64,000 nucleotides of DNA from the NCBI GenBank assembly GCA_014529385.2, contig CM043967.1:5843001-5907000 (forward strand), in the 5' to 3' direction. Under the pieces are notes generated by a model, which was not told the origin of the DNA, did no database searches, and was given only the letters and a program-made list of their open reading frames with translations. Position numbers and translations under genes: made by a program. Positions 1 through 12,830 of this stretch are shown here, piece after piece. Numbering within the stretch: the stretch's first letter is position 1; the number at the start of each line of letters is the position of its first letter. Source of the stretch: Adiantum capillus-veneris. Lineage: Eukaryota > Streptophyta > Polypodiopsida > Polypodiales > Pteridaceae.

Positions 1-1800
1 GGATCTGTGTTGGTAGAGAAGGTTAATGAGACATTAGATGCCCTCTTGAAAGCCTATGATGCGAGGCTAAAAAAAAACCAAACCCAAGAACACAGGTGGA
101 TGACATATCCCTATACGGAACTAGAAAATCAAAGGTTTGAAATGTGCAAGAAAATGATTCAAACAGCCCAATCTTTACTAGAACCAGCAGTTGCAAAACC
201 TGAGGATGTGATCCGTGTCATGCCTACACAAGTAATCCCACCAAACTAGGAACTAAAAGAGCCAGATTCTAGTCATGAGCACAAACCAAACCTCAAAGAC
301 CCAACACTAGAACCAAGGATAGTACTGAATACCACGGATAACTCTTCCGGGGGATTTCACCAAGCTATACCTGAAGATTGTAAAGAGATAGATGGTCTTG
401 ACAAATTGTGGAAACAAGTCAGAGAGGCGAATGAAGCCGATGACCTAAGAAGACTAGTAGACAAGACTGGTGATGAACGAGGAGTGTTTCTACCACCAAT
501 AGAGGAATTTGAGACTAGATCTCAAATGAATCTAGACGTGCGATCGTATTGGGGCGACAAAGGATCTGTACAATCTATGGATAGTCAACCCCATTCGCTA
601 AGAACACTACCGTGCTACATGGGAGAGTATGAGACCAAGTCACATGTGGCTGAAGTCCCATCACAGAGACTGTCTCCTAACAAAGCCATCGATTCAAAGG
701 GGCTAGTAGATATTCTATCTACCCCAGTCACCTGTACAATAATGTTAGCCGAGTTTCTTAGAATAAGACCAAACATGTGGGCTAATGTGGGTAAATGTCT
801 AGAGAAATTTGGTGTAAAAACCCCAATGACTCAAATCGAGGAAGGCATCAAAGAGCTTGAAATGCCTCAACTAAATACTAGGCCAGTGCCATTAAACAAG
901 GTAGGCGAGTATTACGAGGGAGAAGATGGAAACACCACCCTTCCTGTGGAATTCAATGGTGTAAAAACCATGGCAATCCTTGACAGTGGAGCTGGTGTGG
1001 CCATTGCAACCAAAGAGGCTTGGAAAAAATGGGGAAAAACTGCCTTGATATCCACATGAATGACTCTGCAGCTTGCAGACAAACACAAGGAAAAGCCCAT
1101 AGGACTGCTAGAAAAAGTACTTGTTACTTCTTGTGGCATTGAATATGAACACACTTTTGCTGTTGTTGACTTTGGCAAGAAGAACAACTATGAAATCATT
1201 CTGGGAAGACCATTCATGCGACAATTGAAAATGGTCCAAGATTGGGGTTATGACCATATATACCTGAGACATATGGAAACCATAACAAAGGTAAACTTGA
1301 GGGACCATAGCTATAGGGATGTGACGAGAACACCGGTTGAGGAGTTTGATTCCGCCACAGTAGCAGGATCAAAACTTCCAGCTTGGTTAGGTAAGCCTAA
1401 AGACCTGTGGATGTGTGGAGCTTCACAATCTGGCAGCTTGAAACGTGAGGAATGTATCCTAGAGCGGGTTATAGAGGATAGCGACTATATCCCAGAACCA
1501 TTTCCTGAAGAAGAGTTAGAGCCTTTTGGATGGGAACACATCTTGGCTACTTTGGACGTGTGCGCCGTGGAGGATACTCCCACAACAAAGTTTTGTGATG
1601 AAAATGGCTATGATGCCATTCCTTATTTTGCAGTGAGTGTAATCCAGGAAAACGAAGAGAACCAAACATCAGCAAGCTCTCGACATCAGGAACAAACAAA
1701 GAAATGTGGAGAATCAAAAGATGAAGAAGACGACGAGTTCTATGACTCTGTAGAACACTTCGAGCTTCAAGAAGATCAACGACCCAGGAATCAATGTCAT
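1..1800 (+). pseudogene. pol: E1 gypsy gag-pol linker and retropepsin 1
   Basis: One reading frame runs from the window edge through the gag-pol linker into an aspartic protease of a Ty3/gypsy element. In-frame stops lie at 247 (TAG) and 1057 (TGA), and I see no frameshift. The first 80 residues (LVEKVNETLDALLKAYDAR...) match linker segments of elements A (about 21.8-22.0 kb) and B (about 36.4-36.6 kb). The retropepsin is clear: an LDSGAG catalytic loop with its Asp codon at 982, and a distal ILGRPFM motif near 1200. A conserved acidic region follows (CDENGYDAIPYF near 1600). Retropepsins cleave the element's own polyprotein. The 5' part of gag lies outside the window. No RT follows: the frame passes directly into the W-x-P-K tail. 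Confidence 0.88.
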
Positions 1801-2706
1801 CGCTACATGAATAAAGTGCATCAAAAGTGGATTCCAAAGTCCTCGGTGAAGACACAACCACCACAAGCATCTTCATACAATATGGCTCCTAATAAGGATG
1901 CAAAGACTCAGCTCGGAGGAATACGACCAGAGCAACGAGCTAGCAATGCTCTAATCAATGGGCTAAAAATGTCCTCCAAGAAACTACCACCCACGAGCAA
2001 ACAGACAGTAAATTTCCACTACCAGCCAAAAAATCAAGGGAAAGTACAAGAAGTCAATCTTGCTGAGGATAGTAGTGATAGTGATGCATCTTACGACATC
2101 CTCTACCATCAACTCAGGCCATCACTATCACCAACCCCTTCAGCAACAACCATGACAGGTCAAAAGAACAGGACAACAAGTCAAATCCAAAAAGCTCGAC
2201 AAATCTGGATACCAAAAAGCCAGATCGGCCAAAAACAGATATGGATCAAGAAGACAAAGATCTCTAATGACAAATCACAATATCCAACACCTAAACAAAA
2301 ACAAGGAAAGCGTGCATGAACTGGTAAGAATATCACAAAGTCGCAAGCTTTCACAACTCAGGTTTGGGCTCCAAAGAAGTTGATTCAAGCACAAAAAAGT
2401 CAGGAATTCATTTGGATTCCAAAACAACCACGGTATCGACTTTCAAAGCCTGAATCCCGTCACCAACCAAGCGTATAAGGGCTGAAGCAAAGACCACTGT
2501 CGACTCACACAACAAAAAGGTGGATCCCAAAGAAGTCTCTTCAAACACAAACAAAGCACGGGCAAGTATGGGTTCCCAAATGAGAGTTAGCAACAAAACA
2601 GCCAATGATCGCAAAGACATGGGTCCCAAAGAAGAACAACAAAACTGCTGTTAGTGCATCGCCGCTTGAATTCTTACAATTCTTCCTACGATTACAGTAC
2701 AGTTAG
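1801..2706 (+). pseudogene. E1 W-x-P-K repeat tail
   Basis: The same frame continues into a basic, Gln/Lys/Ser-rich low-complexity region with eight copies of a short motif: Trp, any residue, Pro, Lys, usually preceded by Gln/Arg/Val/Ile and followed by Lys. The Trp codons start at 1828, 2206, 2242, 2365, 2413, 2521, 2569 and 2620. The third copy reads WIKK, the others WIPK, WAPK or WVPK. Stops at 2317 (TGA), 2476 (TAA), 2581 (TGA) and 2704 (TAG) break the frame, but the motif persists in frame past the first three, so the ancestral protein ended near 2704. The same motif follows the integrase and second protease in elements A and B. Function is unknown. Related W-x-P-K strings occur in some plant copia polyproteins (recollection, not checked). 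Confidence 0.75.
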
Positions 2707-4406
2707 AAGAGAGCAAATCGCTTCAATCAAGCAACAATACAGGAGCTTCAAAGACCATTACATTGCTTAGAATAGGAAGCCTCGCCAACAAATGCCAATA
2801 AGAAAATTGCTTATACCCACATCTTGCACAACATAAATCTTTTTCATGCATTGACTGTGTATGCATAATAGGGCTACATTACAAGGCTTGCATAGGCACG
2901 ACTTTTAATTGCCCAAGCACAACACATACCCTTTGCGATACCCTGTCGTAAAGGATGACTCCAAATAGGAAGGGGGGAGGCATTCTGAATGCGGACCTAA
3001 CATTATGACTATAAGAGGGCAATGTTTTGTGAGATGCATTGAATTTTTGCGTTTTATTGTGATAATCTTTTGACGAAATTTAGAGTATATGCCCTCATAA
3101 TAGTGTTACAGAGGAGTATGGGGACAAAATCCATATATGAGCCCGTAGGGACATGTGTATAGTGTACATAGCATTTAGATTTCTATTTGAATGATTTTTC
3201 TTTTGTTAAGTTATTTTAAGATTTTCTTTGTTTATTATTAAGAAACAATAAAAAAATCCATAATCCACATGAAGAAAAGACTGACGAGAGGCCTGAGCAC
3301 TACAAAGAGAAGAACGTACAGGAAAACGATGAAACTTCATGAAGTATGTCTCAGCAGCCACTACAATAGCCGAAGAACTTGTCACAAAGCAGTGTCAACA
3401 GGCAACCGACAAGTCATACAAGTCAGAGTCGAGTAGCTAAGCCACAAAATGAGTGAGGTGTTAGTCCCAAAGCTTCAAGTAATATTCTCTGTGGTCTAAG
3501 CGTCTTAGCTATTCTAGGTACTGCTCAACCTGGAAGAGTTGAGCATATTTATGTTGTGTCGCTCATGCTGGTATAGGTGGGCACAAGAGTCGAAGTCTAA
3601 GTACTTAAGTCTGGTGAAGTGAAGGAGAAGGTCCTAAAGACACTCACGTACTGAGCACAGTGAGATACGAGTGGAGAAGCTTCTACATCGAAAACCCTTC
3701 TTGGAAAGGTGAAAGCTATTGAGACATCTTTTGATGTCACATGTGCTACATTTATTCCTCGAAGCACCCATCATCTCCTTCTTTCACATTGCATGCTTTT
3801 GTTGAAAAATTTCTCGTATGCATATAGAGTGTCCCATAATTGGCACTTGCATCAGGCACTCTTTCCATGTTCCACCCAAGCACTCACCTTTCATGAACAT
3901 GTACTTCACGTTCAACTGCTCAACTCCAATAAGAGCGTATACCAAAGGTATTTTTTTTTCCCACCGGGTTTTTTTCCCTTTGGTCATCCAGGTTTTAGAC
4001 CCTAATCTAAAGACACCTATCACCATCCTCTTGTACATATTCCTTCTACATAAACAATAAGGAAATGCTACTCAAATCAATTGACAAATGAATTGGAGCA
4101 CCAATTTCAGATCATAGCATACTTCTCCTCAAGGGCGAGTCGAAGAATGGCCTAGAATGACAAAGCTGCAGACAACACTAACAACATAACTCAGGAACAA
4201 AGAAGTCCTCAATGAAGAAGAGCAGACATAAAAGTAATCAGAGGATCTCAAAAGATGAATGGTTATGATGATAGATTTCTGCTCTAATGGATCATAGTTC
4301 TTGTTATGGTTCGACAAAGTTACAAGCAGTGCAACGATGAAGCCAAAACAACAGCCAAGACCACATCGCCATTGACAATCAGGTCATGTCGAGGACGACA
4401 TGAACG
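2707..4406 (+). other. E1 non-coding 3' region with internal polypurine block
   Basis: No convincing coding sequence. The part from about 2780 to 3180 is conserved at DNA level with element B (29.45-29.83 kb, minus) and more weakly with A (14.88-15.2 kb, minus). It holds an internal polypurine tract at 2967-2980, a pairing motif GAGGGCA (3015-3021) with TGCCCTC (3090-3096), and a TATA-like GTGTATAGTG near 3155. From 3.2 to 4.4 kb I see no structure beyond short ORFs. The coiled-coil ORF that occupies this position in A and B is absent. Confidence 0.6.
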
Positions 4407-4419
4407 CGGAAGGGGGGAA
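4407..4419 (+). other. E1 terminal polypurine tract
   Basis: CGGAAGGGGGGAA immediately precedes TGTTGACC, the start of LTR D. Polypurine tracts prime plus-strand synthesis and sit directly 5' of the 3' LTR. The tract is preceded by a GGACGACATGA flank similar to the flanks of the terminal tracts of elements A and B. Confidence 0.75.
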
Positions 4420-5513
<1,094 letters not shown>

Positions 5514-5541
5514 ATTATCGTCCTAGAAGGTCAAATATGTC

Positions 5542-6237
5542 CTATGGGACCAAAGTTACATGTGATGTAGTATGTGTATGGCTGATGAGTGACTCTCGAT
5601 GCTTCAAAATTGTGGTGATGAGAGTCACAATGGAGAGCCCACACTGTGGCTGGGAGAGGAAAGTGGGTAGGTCTAAGTCACGGCTGAAAATGTGCGAGAA
5701 GCAAGGTCGGATGTGACCAAAATCTGAGCACTCTAGTAGTGTGTGGTACTCAAACTCTCGAACTTGCAGTGAGCATAATATGCACAGTCGATTTGACTCT
5801 TCTCCATTGCCCCAATGCCCTGTTTTGCATCGAAGGGAAGGGAAGCTAAGCCAAATGGCTGCAATAGTGCATATCATCAACAAGGGGATAGGCTCAAGCA
5901 TGTAAGTGTCAGTACGATTTCCTCTTTCAGCGAAGAACATGGTTTTGTAGTTGGGGGCAATATGGGTGGTGTAATGTATGAGGTGTGACCCACCGGATTT
6001 CTCCCAAGCCGTAATACATTGGAGTCGTAGAAAAGCTTCATTCAATTGGGAGTCAATTGAAGCATCATGCAACAAGTGTAATGCATCCCATCTCCCAAAC
6101 CACTTTTTTATGTCTTGCATCCATCGTGTGCTCAAGATCTTGCTTTTATGCGTCTTTTGAACTTTTTTGCTTGCTTCCCATGCAATTGTAGAAAGTCGAT
6201 GTGAGGGGTTTTGACGCATCTTTATCATGTACTCCAC
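5542..6237 (-). pseudogene. LINE (non-LTR retrotransposon) C-terminal fragment
   Basis: A 231-codon open frame. Its centre reads LRCKTGHWGNGEESNR then CILC, nine residues, H, four residues, C. A Thr-Gly-His-Trp motif followed by a CX2CX9HX4C cluster is typical of the extreme C-terminus of non-LTR retrotransposon ORF2 proteins, after the reverse transcriptase. The RT itself is absent, so this is a 5'-truncated copy, as is usual for LINEs. The frame is uninterrupted, suggesting a fairly recent insertion or chance. The (GA)n array on its 3' side (5421-5508) could be, or include, its tail. A chimeric-transcript origin of the upstream half cannot be excluded. Confidence 0.6.
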
Positions 6238-6405
6238 AACCCTCCTTCTCTCTCCCTCTTCCTCTTTCCCTATCTCCCTCTCTCCCTACTTCTCTCTCTC
6301 TCTCTCTCTCTCTCTCTTCAATCTCTCTCCCCCTCTTTCCCTCTCTCCGTACCTCTATCTATCTATCTATATAGAGAGAGGGATATAGGGAAAGAGAAGG
6401 TCACC
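6235..6405. repeat. CT-rich microsatellite with GA turn
   Basis: Interrupted (CT)n from about 6240 to 6360 is followed by CTATCTATCTATATAGAGAGAG, folding the strand back on itself. It lies just upstream of the LINE fragment and is in inverted orientation to the GA array at 5421-5508. Confidence 0.85.
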
Positions 6406-6413
6406 ATGATAGA

Positions 6414-7293
6414 TGTCTATAGCATAGCTTTTTGGAACTAACATTATGTCAATACTCAGGGAAGTGACTCGGATGGGGCACACAGATTCTTTGAGGGTGT
6501 CAACCTCAAGAAGTGAACCTAGGGAACAACAACATCCCTAGCACATGCAAATCTATTACTCTAGGATCTGGCAACATGTCTATGTCATATGTCACTGCAC
6601 TCAGTATGACCTATTTTGGCACTCGAATGGAGTCCAAATGCTACAAAATTTCAGGAGGAGGTCTAAGACACTTTAGGGACACTAACCTACCAAGTTTCGT
6701 CGCAATGCGAGGAGGTACCAAAATCATAATCCATCATGATCAAGGTCCTAGAAATTGCAATAGGACATACCAAAAAGGTCGCCCTTGGTCTAGGAACACT
6801 TTTCTATGGTTAGATAATGGTCATTAACGCACTCAAAACAACAAATTTAGCCTACTAACGCGTAGTCACAAATCACGTCAAAATCGACAATGAGTATACT
6901 TGAATGAAAGAGCAAAGGACAAGGAACACAATGCAAGTTTTGGAATCAAATGTGATCACCAAAGCTCAAGTTATGATGATTACAAGTTGCAAGAGAGTAG
7001 CCACTCTCATTCATACACTCCAAATTCAAAACTTGATCATGATAAGGTGTCCTTTTATCACTTTACAAAATAGACTTTATACCTAGGGCTCTTTTAGCCA
7101 TTGGTTGACTTTATAGGACTCAAATTCCATTACAGACTTTGTGACTCGACTTCTTAGAGATTACCCCTCTATAATTAGAGAGTATCAAATAATTACAAAG
7201 CTTCTTGGAAAAATAATGAAGATACATCAAAATTTTGGGCTCATGGAAAAAGGGGTCAACTTGAAGGGCGCCTGTCTGGCTTGACTTCCAACA
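6414..7293 (-). repeat. LTR C (3' LTR, approximate left end)
   Basis: The right end is firm: CTTCCAACA at 7285-7293 is followed by a pyrimidine run that is a polypurine tract on the minus strand. That order matches the 3' ends of elements A and B. A GGGTGTCAACCTC motif near 6495 resembles the sequence about 105 bp into LTRs A and B, which places the left end near 6414 (a TG there). The sequence is otherwise unlike LTR A or B, so this is a third family. No partner LTR lies in the window. Confidence 0.5.
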
Positions 7294-8299
7294 TACCCCC
7301 CTTCCTAGTCTTTGTACGTTCTACGTGCAAACTATCTTTGTTTGCTTTGATGTGCCACCAGGTTATCTTTTTGTTACTTTGATTGAGCTGAATGTAGCTT
7401 CTTCAATAGTCCAATGTACGTTTCTCAAGAGTGCGAGTGAGCAGAGTAAATTTTTTTGCTCGTGCTTCAATTCCACCTTTGTAGCTAGCTCTCTGAAAGG
7501 ATTGTTGCTCAATGTGCTCTAATAAGCTATATGTCTGGCAGACAGATTCTTTGTCATGGTGTTGAAGATGGATGAATCGAGCTCAAAGAACCCGGTCATG
7601 AATGCCTCCTCGAATGTTTGCATTTAGTGAGATGATAAAAACATGACACGGTCATTCAAACCCATGATCACATTTTTGTCTCTAGAGTCTAGCACAAGCC
7701 TCTGGTTTCTTCAAGGAAGACCTGCCATAGATGTTCCGCTGCTTCAATATCTTCAAATGCATTGATGCATGTGATTAGAATCTTGGAAATCTTCACCAGT
7801 ATTTGGCATGTTAGATTCGGAACATTCTTCATTTGATTGATGACTCCTTTTAGCATGTTCACCATATATGTTTTTGATGGAGGGAAGTTTCCCATGGCTT
7901 TGTGAGAACTGGGTAGTTCAACACTACGGGTCTTTTGCTTTGCTAGGAATAGAAATTATCCCAAGATAGCCACCTATTGATAGGGCAGAAGGCCGGATTG
8001 ATATTGACGTGTTGTGGTGCAATTATGTAGTACGTTTCATCTGTTGTGTGCTTTTCAAACCACTTTTTCCTCCATAGGGGCTGATTCTTGAGGATTTTCA
8101 GGACTTGATCAGTGGTGAACATCCCTATAATCCCCCTTATGGTTGGGCTTGAGACTAGACAACATCTTCTTTTTCCAAAGGAGGGCCTCTTGTCTCATTA
8201 GTGGTACAAATATCATCTCAGCCCATGGTTTTTGATGACCTCATTTGAGGTGATCATTAGAAGAGTTGCCGACTCCAGTACCTTCAATTCATATCACAT
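7294..8299 (-). pseudogene. coiled-coil ORF fragment of element C
   Basis: After a polypurine tract at 7294-7306 (minus), the minus strand encodes a decayed C-terminal part of the coiled-coil ORF found in A and B. The best-preserved open part is 7689-7895, YMVNMLKGVINQMKNVPNLT and onward, which aligns with YMVKTLTGAMSFFKSLPNLS of element A (about 9.7 kb). Further upstream, PLWRKKWFEKH near 8.06 kb matches PKWRLSWLNKN of A. The fragment is cut at about 8299 by insertion of element A. This shows the coiled-coil ORF sitting next to the 3' LTR in a third LTR family. No catalytic motif is visible. Confidence 0.7.
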
Positions 8300-8301
8300 A
8301 T

Positions 8302-9225
8302 TGTGGGACGCATGTCTAACCTCACCATCCTATCTTATTGCAGTATTAGTGAGAACCACGATTAATTTGTCAAACCATGGGGCAAAGCTGACTCGACTAG
8401 TGCATAGAGGCTACAAGAGGTTGTCAATCTCTCGAAAAACAACTAACAACTCGCATCTAACTCAAGCTACACTCAAGTGACTGAAATCACCAAAAGCCAA
8501 TCGCTCATTGCAAGCAAATCACATCCGTTATAACATCAAATGATATCCAAACGTAATGAAACTTCTAGGACAAGTTTACAAGACCTAAGCACACATGCCT
8601 ATGGTCTCAAACCCCACTTTAGGTCAAGTTCCAAAATCGCGATTATTAACAGCAGTGGATTTTTGACCTAGTCGTTTTTGACTCAGAATGCATCTAAATG
8701 CTTAGCAATGATGCCCCAATACCCCGCCTATGCTTAGTTTTTGATTTAAAAGTGTAAATTCCTAGTTATGATGAAATTAGGCCGCGGGTCGACGACGCCA
8801 AAAGCTACGAAATACTGTGAATGGCTTACATCAATGCGTAGAGCTCTTACTTGAGGTTGTAATGCAACAAACACATTCACAATGTGACAATTGGAGAGAG
8901 AGAGTAGGAAGCGCAAGAAAGAGAAAAGTGAGCGCCGTTAGCTCACACTGTGTATTTCTTATCCAAAAACTTATAAAAATTGGCTTTTATACCTTAGCCA
9001 AGGTTTTGAATGATCAAAACTAATAATCTGGAGTTCTACCAAAGCTGGGAAATGACTGGCTGATACAATTTAGAAGCTTGTAGCCCCGGCTTATTAATTA
9101 CAAGGTTTATCCGAGAAAATAGGAGTTACAATATTCCCCATTTATAAAAATAATAAATGTTTTACAAGGAGAACTTCGAAAAATGGTGCGAAAGTGATGT
9201 CCGTGTTAGCTTCCTGCTGCTAACA
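8302..9225 (-). repeat. 3' LTR of element A
   Basis: Matches 46198-47108 over its whole length, with a short deletion in the right copy near 46455 and scattered substitutions. TG...CA ends. A minus-strand TATAAAAG at 8984-8991 is a good core promoter. AATCGCGATTATTAAC at 8635-8650 is the right half of element A's own palindromic leader repeat. Confidence 0.93.
8984..8991 (-). promoter_or_regulatory. TATA box of LTR A (left copy)
   Basis: TATAAAAG on the minus strand, preceded by AAGG. It is conserved in the right LTR at 46869-46876. Transcription would start roughly 30 bp further along the minus strand, leaving about 650 bp of R plus U5. Confidence 0.6.
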
Positions 9226-9242
9226 TTTCCCCCCTCCTCGCC
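9226..9242 (-). other. terminal polypurine tract of element A
   Basis: On the minus strand GCGAGGAGGGGGGAAA abuts the TGTTAGC start of the 3' LTR. A GGGACGACATA flank precedes it. It primes plus-strand DNA synthesis. Confidence 0.85.
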
Positions 9243-9264
9243 TATGTCGTCCCTTGACACAGCT

Positions 9265-12200
9265 TTATGGGCTGAAGTAGTCTTCGGGTTGATGGCGGGC
9301 GAGGCGGTCTTTAAGTGCGTCCAGTGCCTTCTGATACCTGATTCTTCGTTCTTTGTCGGGCACTTGCAAAAATTGCATTGTGACTTGATTCTTCAGCTCC
9401 ACCGCTGAGTAGCTTACGAACCTAGATGTTAGGTTGCTTATCACTGGTGCAAATATCTTCGTTCGCCAAGTGAAGAATCCAGTGTAGAATGATTCTTCAA
9501 AGGCTAGCATATTATTCGAGGGCAGGAACATGCATCTGGCATAGAATCCGTAAAGGATTTCTTCTGAAGGTTGCCCACTCAGATTGTAGCAGAAGCCTTT
9601 GTTTCCTTCCAAGAATGAGAGCCATTGGGGTCTTGTTTGCTCAGGCTCATTAAAAACTTGTATACATGTGAGTAGCATCCTGCAGATCTTATATAACATT
9701 GCATAGGAGAGATTTGGCAGACTCTTGAAGAAAGACATGGCGCCCGTTAGGGTTTTCACCATGTATTCCTCCATCACTCGGCCTCTCTCTGGAGCTGGCA
9801 GCCTGGGGAAGTTGAGCCAAGTTGGCCTCTTCTTCTGTAGTGCTTCATGCACTTGCCATGTCCTTACTCTGGGTACATGACAGAATGTTGGATCTCTTTG
9901 TAGGGCTGCAGGTGCTCTTGTGAACAGAATCAGGTATCTCGGATTCTTGTTCAGCCAGCTTAACCTCCACTTTGGGTGGTCTTTATCTGCACCATCTTCT
10001 TGCATATCCTTGTACAACCTTTCTTTTACCTGTAATAGTTCTACTTTGATGAGAGGGTACGATAGGGATTGTTGGTGCCATTGAGCGTTGATCTGATAGG
10101 GAGTGAGCTGAACGACGTTGACAGAGTGTAAAACTCTCAACTCCCAATCCATAGCGGCCTTCCACTGCTCATCCACCTCTAAGGTGATCTTCTCCTTCAG
10201 TGCGTCTTCTTCAGCTTTTGACAGCTAGATTGGCACTGTATCTGCATCTATGATGTGAATCTGAAAATATTTATCACCGCTAGGCTCTGCTGTGGATTGC
10301 ATTTCAAACTCAGCACACGAGATTGAGGGTATGTCTATTTGTGGCGGCTTTAAAGTGCCTGCCTCTTCTTGCGTGTCTGGCTTTCCATCTTTGAGGAGTT
10401 GATTTATCCGCTTGAGTTCTACTATCTCCTTTAGGAGCTCCTCCTCTCTTTGAACCTGCCTCAGTGCCAGGTCCCTATGCTGTGACTGTTCAAGATTTAA
10501 TTCCAATTCTAGGTCTTTGTTTTTCTTTTCAAGTGCCTTGTACACTTCATCAGTTCCCTTGATCGAGGCCACGGCTGGGTTTTCTCTGATTTGCCGTAAG
10601 AAAATGGCATGATCATTGATTCTCTGTTCTGAATATTGCAAAGAAGCATTGGCAACATCTAACTGTACTTAAATTTTTTGAGCTGACAGAGAGGTTGAAA
10701 GAAGTTCATTTGTAACTTCTGTCAGCTGCTCGTCTTTTACTTTGCAGGCATCAGATAATTTGGTGAGGAGATCAACTAGCTCCTCCATTCCTTTTTGTTG
10801 TTTATCTCTGGCTATCTGATGCTGATCCGCTTCTGCCTTCAGCTCTTGCACTTGCCTTTGGAGATCAGTGATGATAATCATCCTGTCTTCTAGCTCTCCT
10901 TGAAGAAATTCGATCACGATTTTCAGTTCCTTGGCCTTTGTGTTGCGGTTCAAAGCTGCTGAACGGAGTCTCTCCGTCATTTCCTGCATCCGACGTGCAT
11001 ATTCATTGACCTGTATTATAACTTCATTGTGTGTCGCCACTCCTCCTATCGTGCCAGCTGGAATGCTCCTACAGCCTTGTGTGTTGCTTCTTGCTGCGCA
11101 TAATTGCTGGTGGTTCTTGTGTGGAGGTAGATGGTCGGTCTTCTTCTTGGCCATCCTGAGGTTTTGATGCCTCGGCAGTTTTTGGCTAAGTAGAAGTGGA
11201 TGGTGTTGTCTCAACCCTTGCTGTCTCTTCAGGTGCCGGCCTTTCTTCCTTCTCTAGCTCGGGCTCCGTCTTAGGTGCAATGGTAGGCTCTTTTTTTTGC
11301 ATCTGCTTCCTTATCAGCTTCATGTTTCGATTGACTTGTCTTTTCTTCTTCCGACTTTCGAGTCTCTTCTGCTGCCTGCTCCGGTTCTGGCTTGGCTTCT
11401 TTTTCCTTTTGTTCGTCGGGGTGGTCAGCTTGTGTAGATTCTGCTCATTGGGTGGACTCAGAATATTTCTCTTTTTTAGGCTCTGCTTCTTCATTGGTGT
11501 CCTTGCCTGCAGGTGATGGTGGTGGGCTAGGCATGGGATGGTCTTGTTGTTCCGGAGGCGGTGAGGTGGGTCGGGGAGATCCATGGCTTTGCTCTTGGCT
11601 AGCCACCTCCTCAGCTTGCCTTTGGTCTACCGCTTCCTTGGCTTTCTTTGCAGCCTCTTCTTCCTCTTTCAGTTTTAGGGCTTCGGCCTCTTGGTACATT
11701 CTTTCTAAATATTCTGTTGGATCATCTGCCTCTTTTCTGGTATGATGCTTTGTTCGAGGTCCTTTTAGTCTTGTGGGTACCCACTTTTCTGGGTCCTTCC
11801 CTTGTGCTTGCCTACTGTGCTATTAAGCCTGTTTTTCTCTTTCAAAACGTGCTTGTTTTTGAACTGGATCCTCTTGGTGTGCAACCACAACTTTCCTCTT
11901 CATCTCTTCTCTCCGAGCTCTCTTTTCTTCATTGTCAGAGCTCTCGCTGCTGTGCCGTTCTGGTGAGCTGTCAACTGACTCATCATCTGATTTCTGTGAC
12001 CTTTTACCTGACCTTGTAGCTTGTGGAGAGGGTCGTGCTGCCAAAATCCATGTAGTTTGATCAGGGACAGGCGATAGGTTGTTGGCCATGCCGATGGCAT
12101 GATATGCTATTCTAGTCAACACCTCTAGCGCGCCCAAGTATGTGATTTTGCCTTCCTTCATGGTGCCCTTCAAGGTTGTCAAGACATATTGCGTGTGGTA

Positions 12201-12830
12201 CACAAGCTGTGTTGTTGTCGACTTAAGAACCTGAGTGAAGGTGGTGGCCACGGCGTGATTTGGTGTAGTGTACCTTGGTGGCCTTTTTGCTAGAAAATGG
12301 AAGTGTTGATGGTACAAACGGGCTGGCTCTTCCACCTGTTTGTGGATAAGATCGGCAAATGTAGCCGCAACTGTCTCCTTGGTAAATGTGCCTACGGTTT
12401 TTCTGTCTCTTGCCTGCATGGTCATTCCTTCAGTGGGCAATCTGAGTGCCTTTGTCACTATCTCTTTTGTGATTAATACCTCGACCTTGTTCCCTTGGGT
12501 GTCGGATATTTGTGCGGTTCCATCCTCTTTGATGGTGGATAGAAGCTCGTAAGCTTTCTGAAAGTCCACCTCCGCAAGGCTCTTGTTTGTAGAAATGCCT
12601 GAGCCCCAACCTGTGGTTAGCCTCTTTTGTCTCTGGCTTGGCATCTATATCATAGACCTCTGTAGGTAGGAGTTGCAATTAGACCGTAGTGTGGTGCTCT
12701 TCCAGTTGTTCTTTAGAAAGATAGGATGCCTTTGCCGCTTTGACTGACTCGGCTCCAGTTGATATGCAGGCAGTTCTTGTAGTTTCTCTTTCTGGTTTAG
12801 CTTCCTCTTAGCCCTCTCCGTTGCTTGCAT
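9265..12830 (-). pseudogene. element A coiled-coil ORF (ORF2)
   Basis: About 1,190 codons from ATG 12830, between palindrome cluster and terminal polypurine tract. Domains in order: a short basic start; a folded N-terminal domain (YELLSTIKEDGTAQ..., then ITKEIVTKALRLP); an acidic and Pro-rich stretch (SPRPTSPPPEQQ, about 11.55 kb); a Lys/Glu-rich stretch; about 300 residues of heptad-like coiled coil (10.25-11.0 kb); and a C-terminal domain with YMVKTLTGA and LSYAMLYKICRMLL (9.27-10.18 kb). Most breaks are in-frame stops (near 12642, 11823, 11445), plus a frameshift at an A-run near 11.3 kb. I do not recognise the protein. The N-terminal domain vaguely recalls plant transposon-associated domains (recollection). 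No signal peptide, membrane segment or catalytic motif is visible, so an envelope role is unsupported. Confidence 0.7.

Noticed and set aside
3709-4317. Short ORFs on both strands in the E1 3' region
   Set aside because: No motifs; they overlap each other and show no conservation with A or B.
11196-12019. Plus-strand Ser/Phe/Leu-rich ORFs
   Set aside because: Antisense of the Lys/Glu-rich region of the coiled-coil ORF.
9265-12830. Coiled-coil ORF as an envelope protein
   Set aside because: No signal peptide, membrane anchor or cleavage-like site is visible; position alone is not enough.
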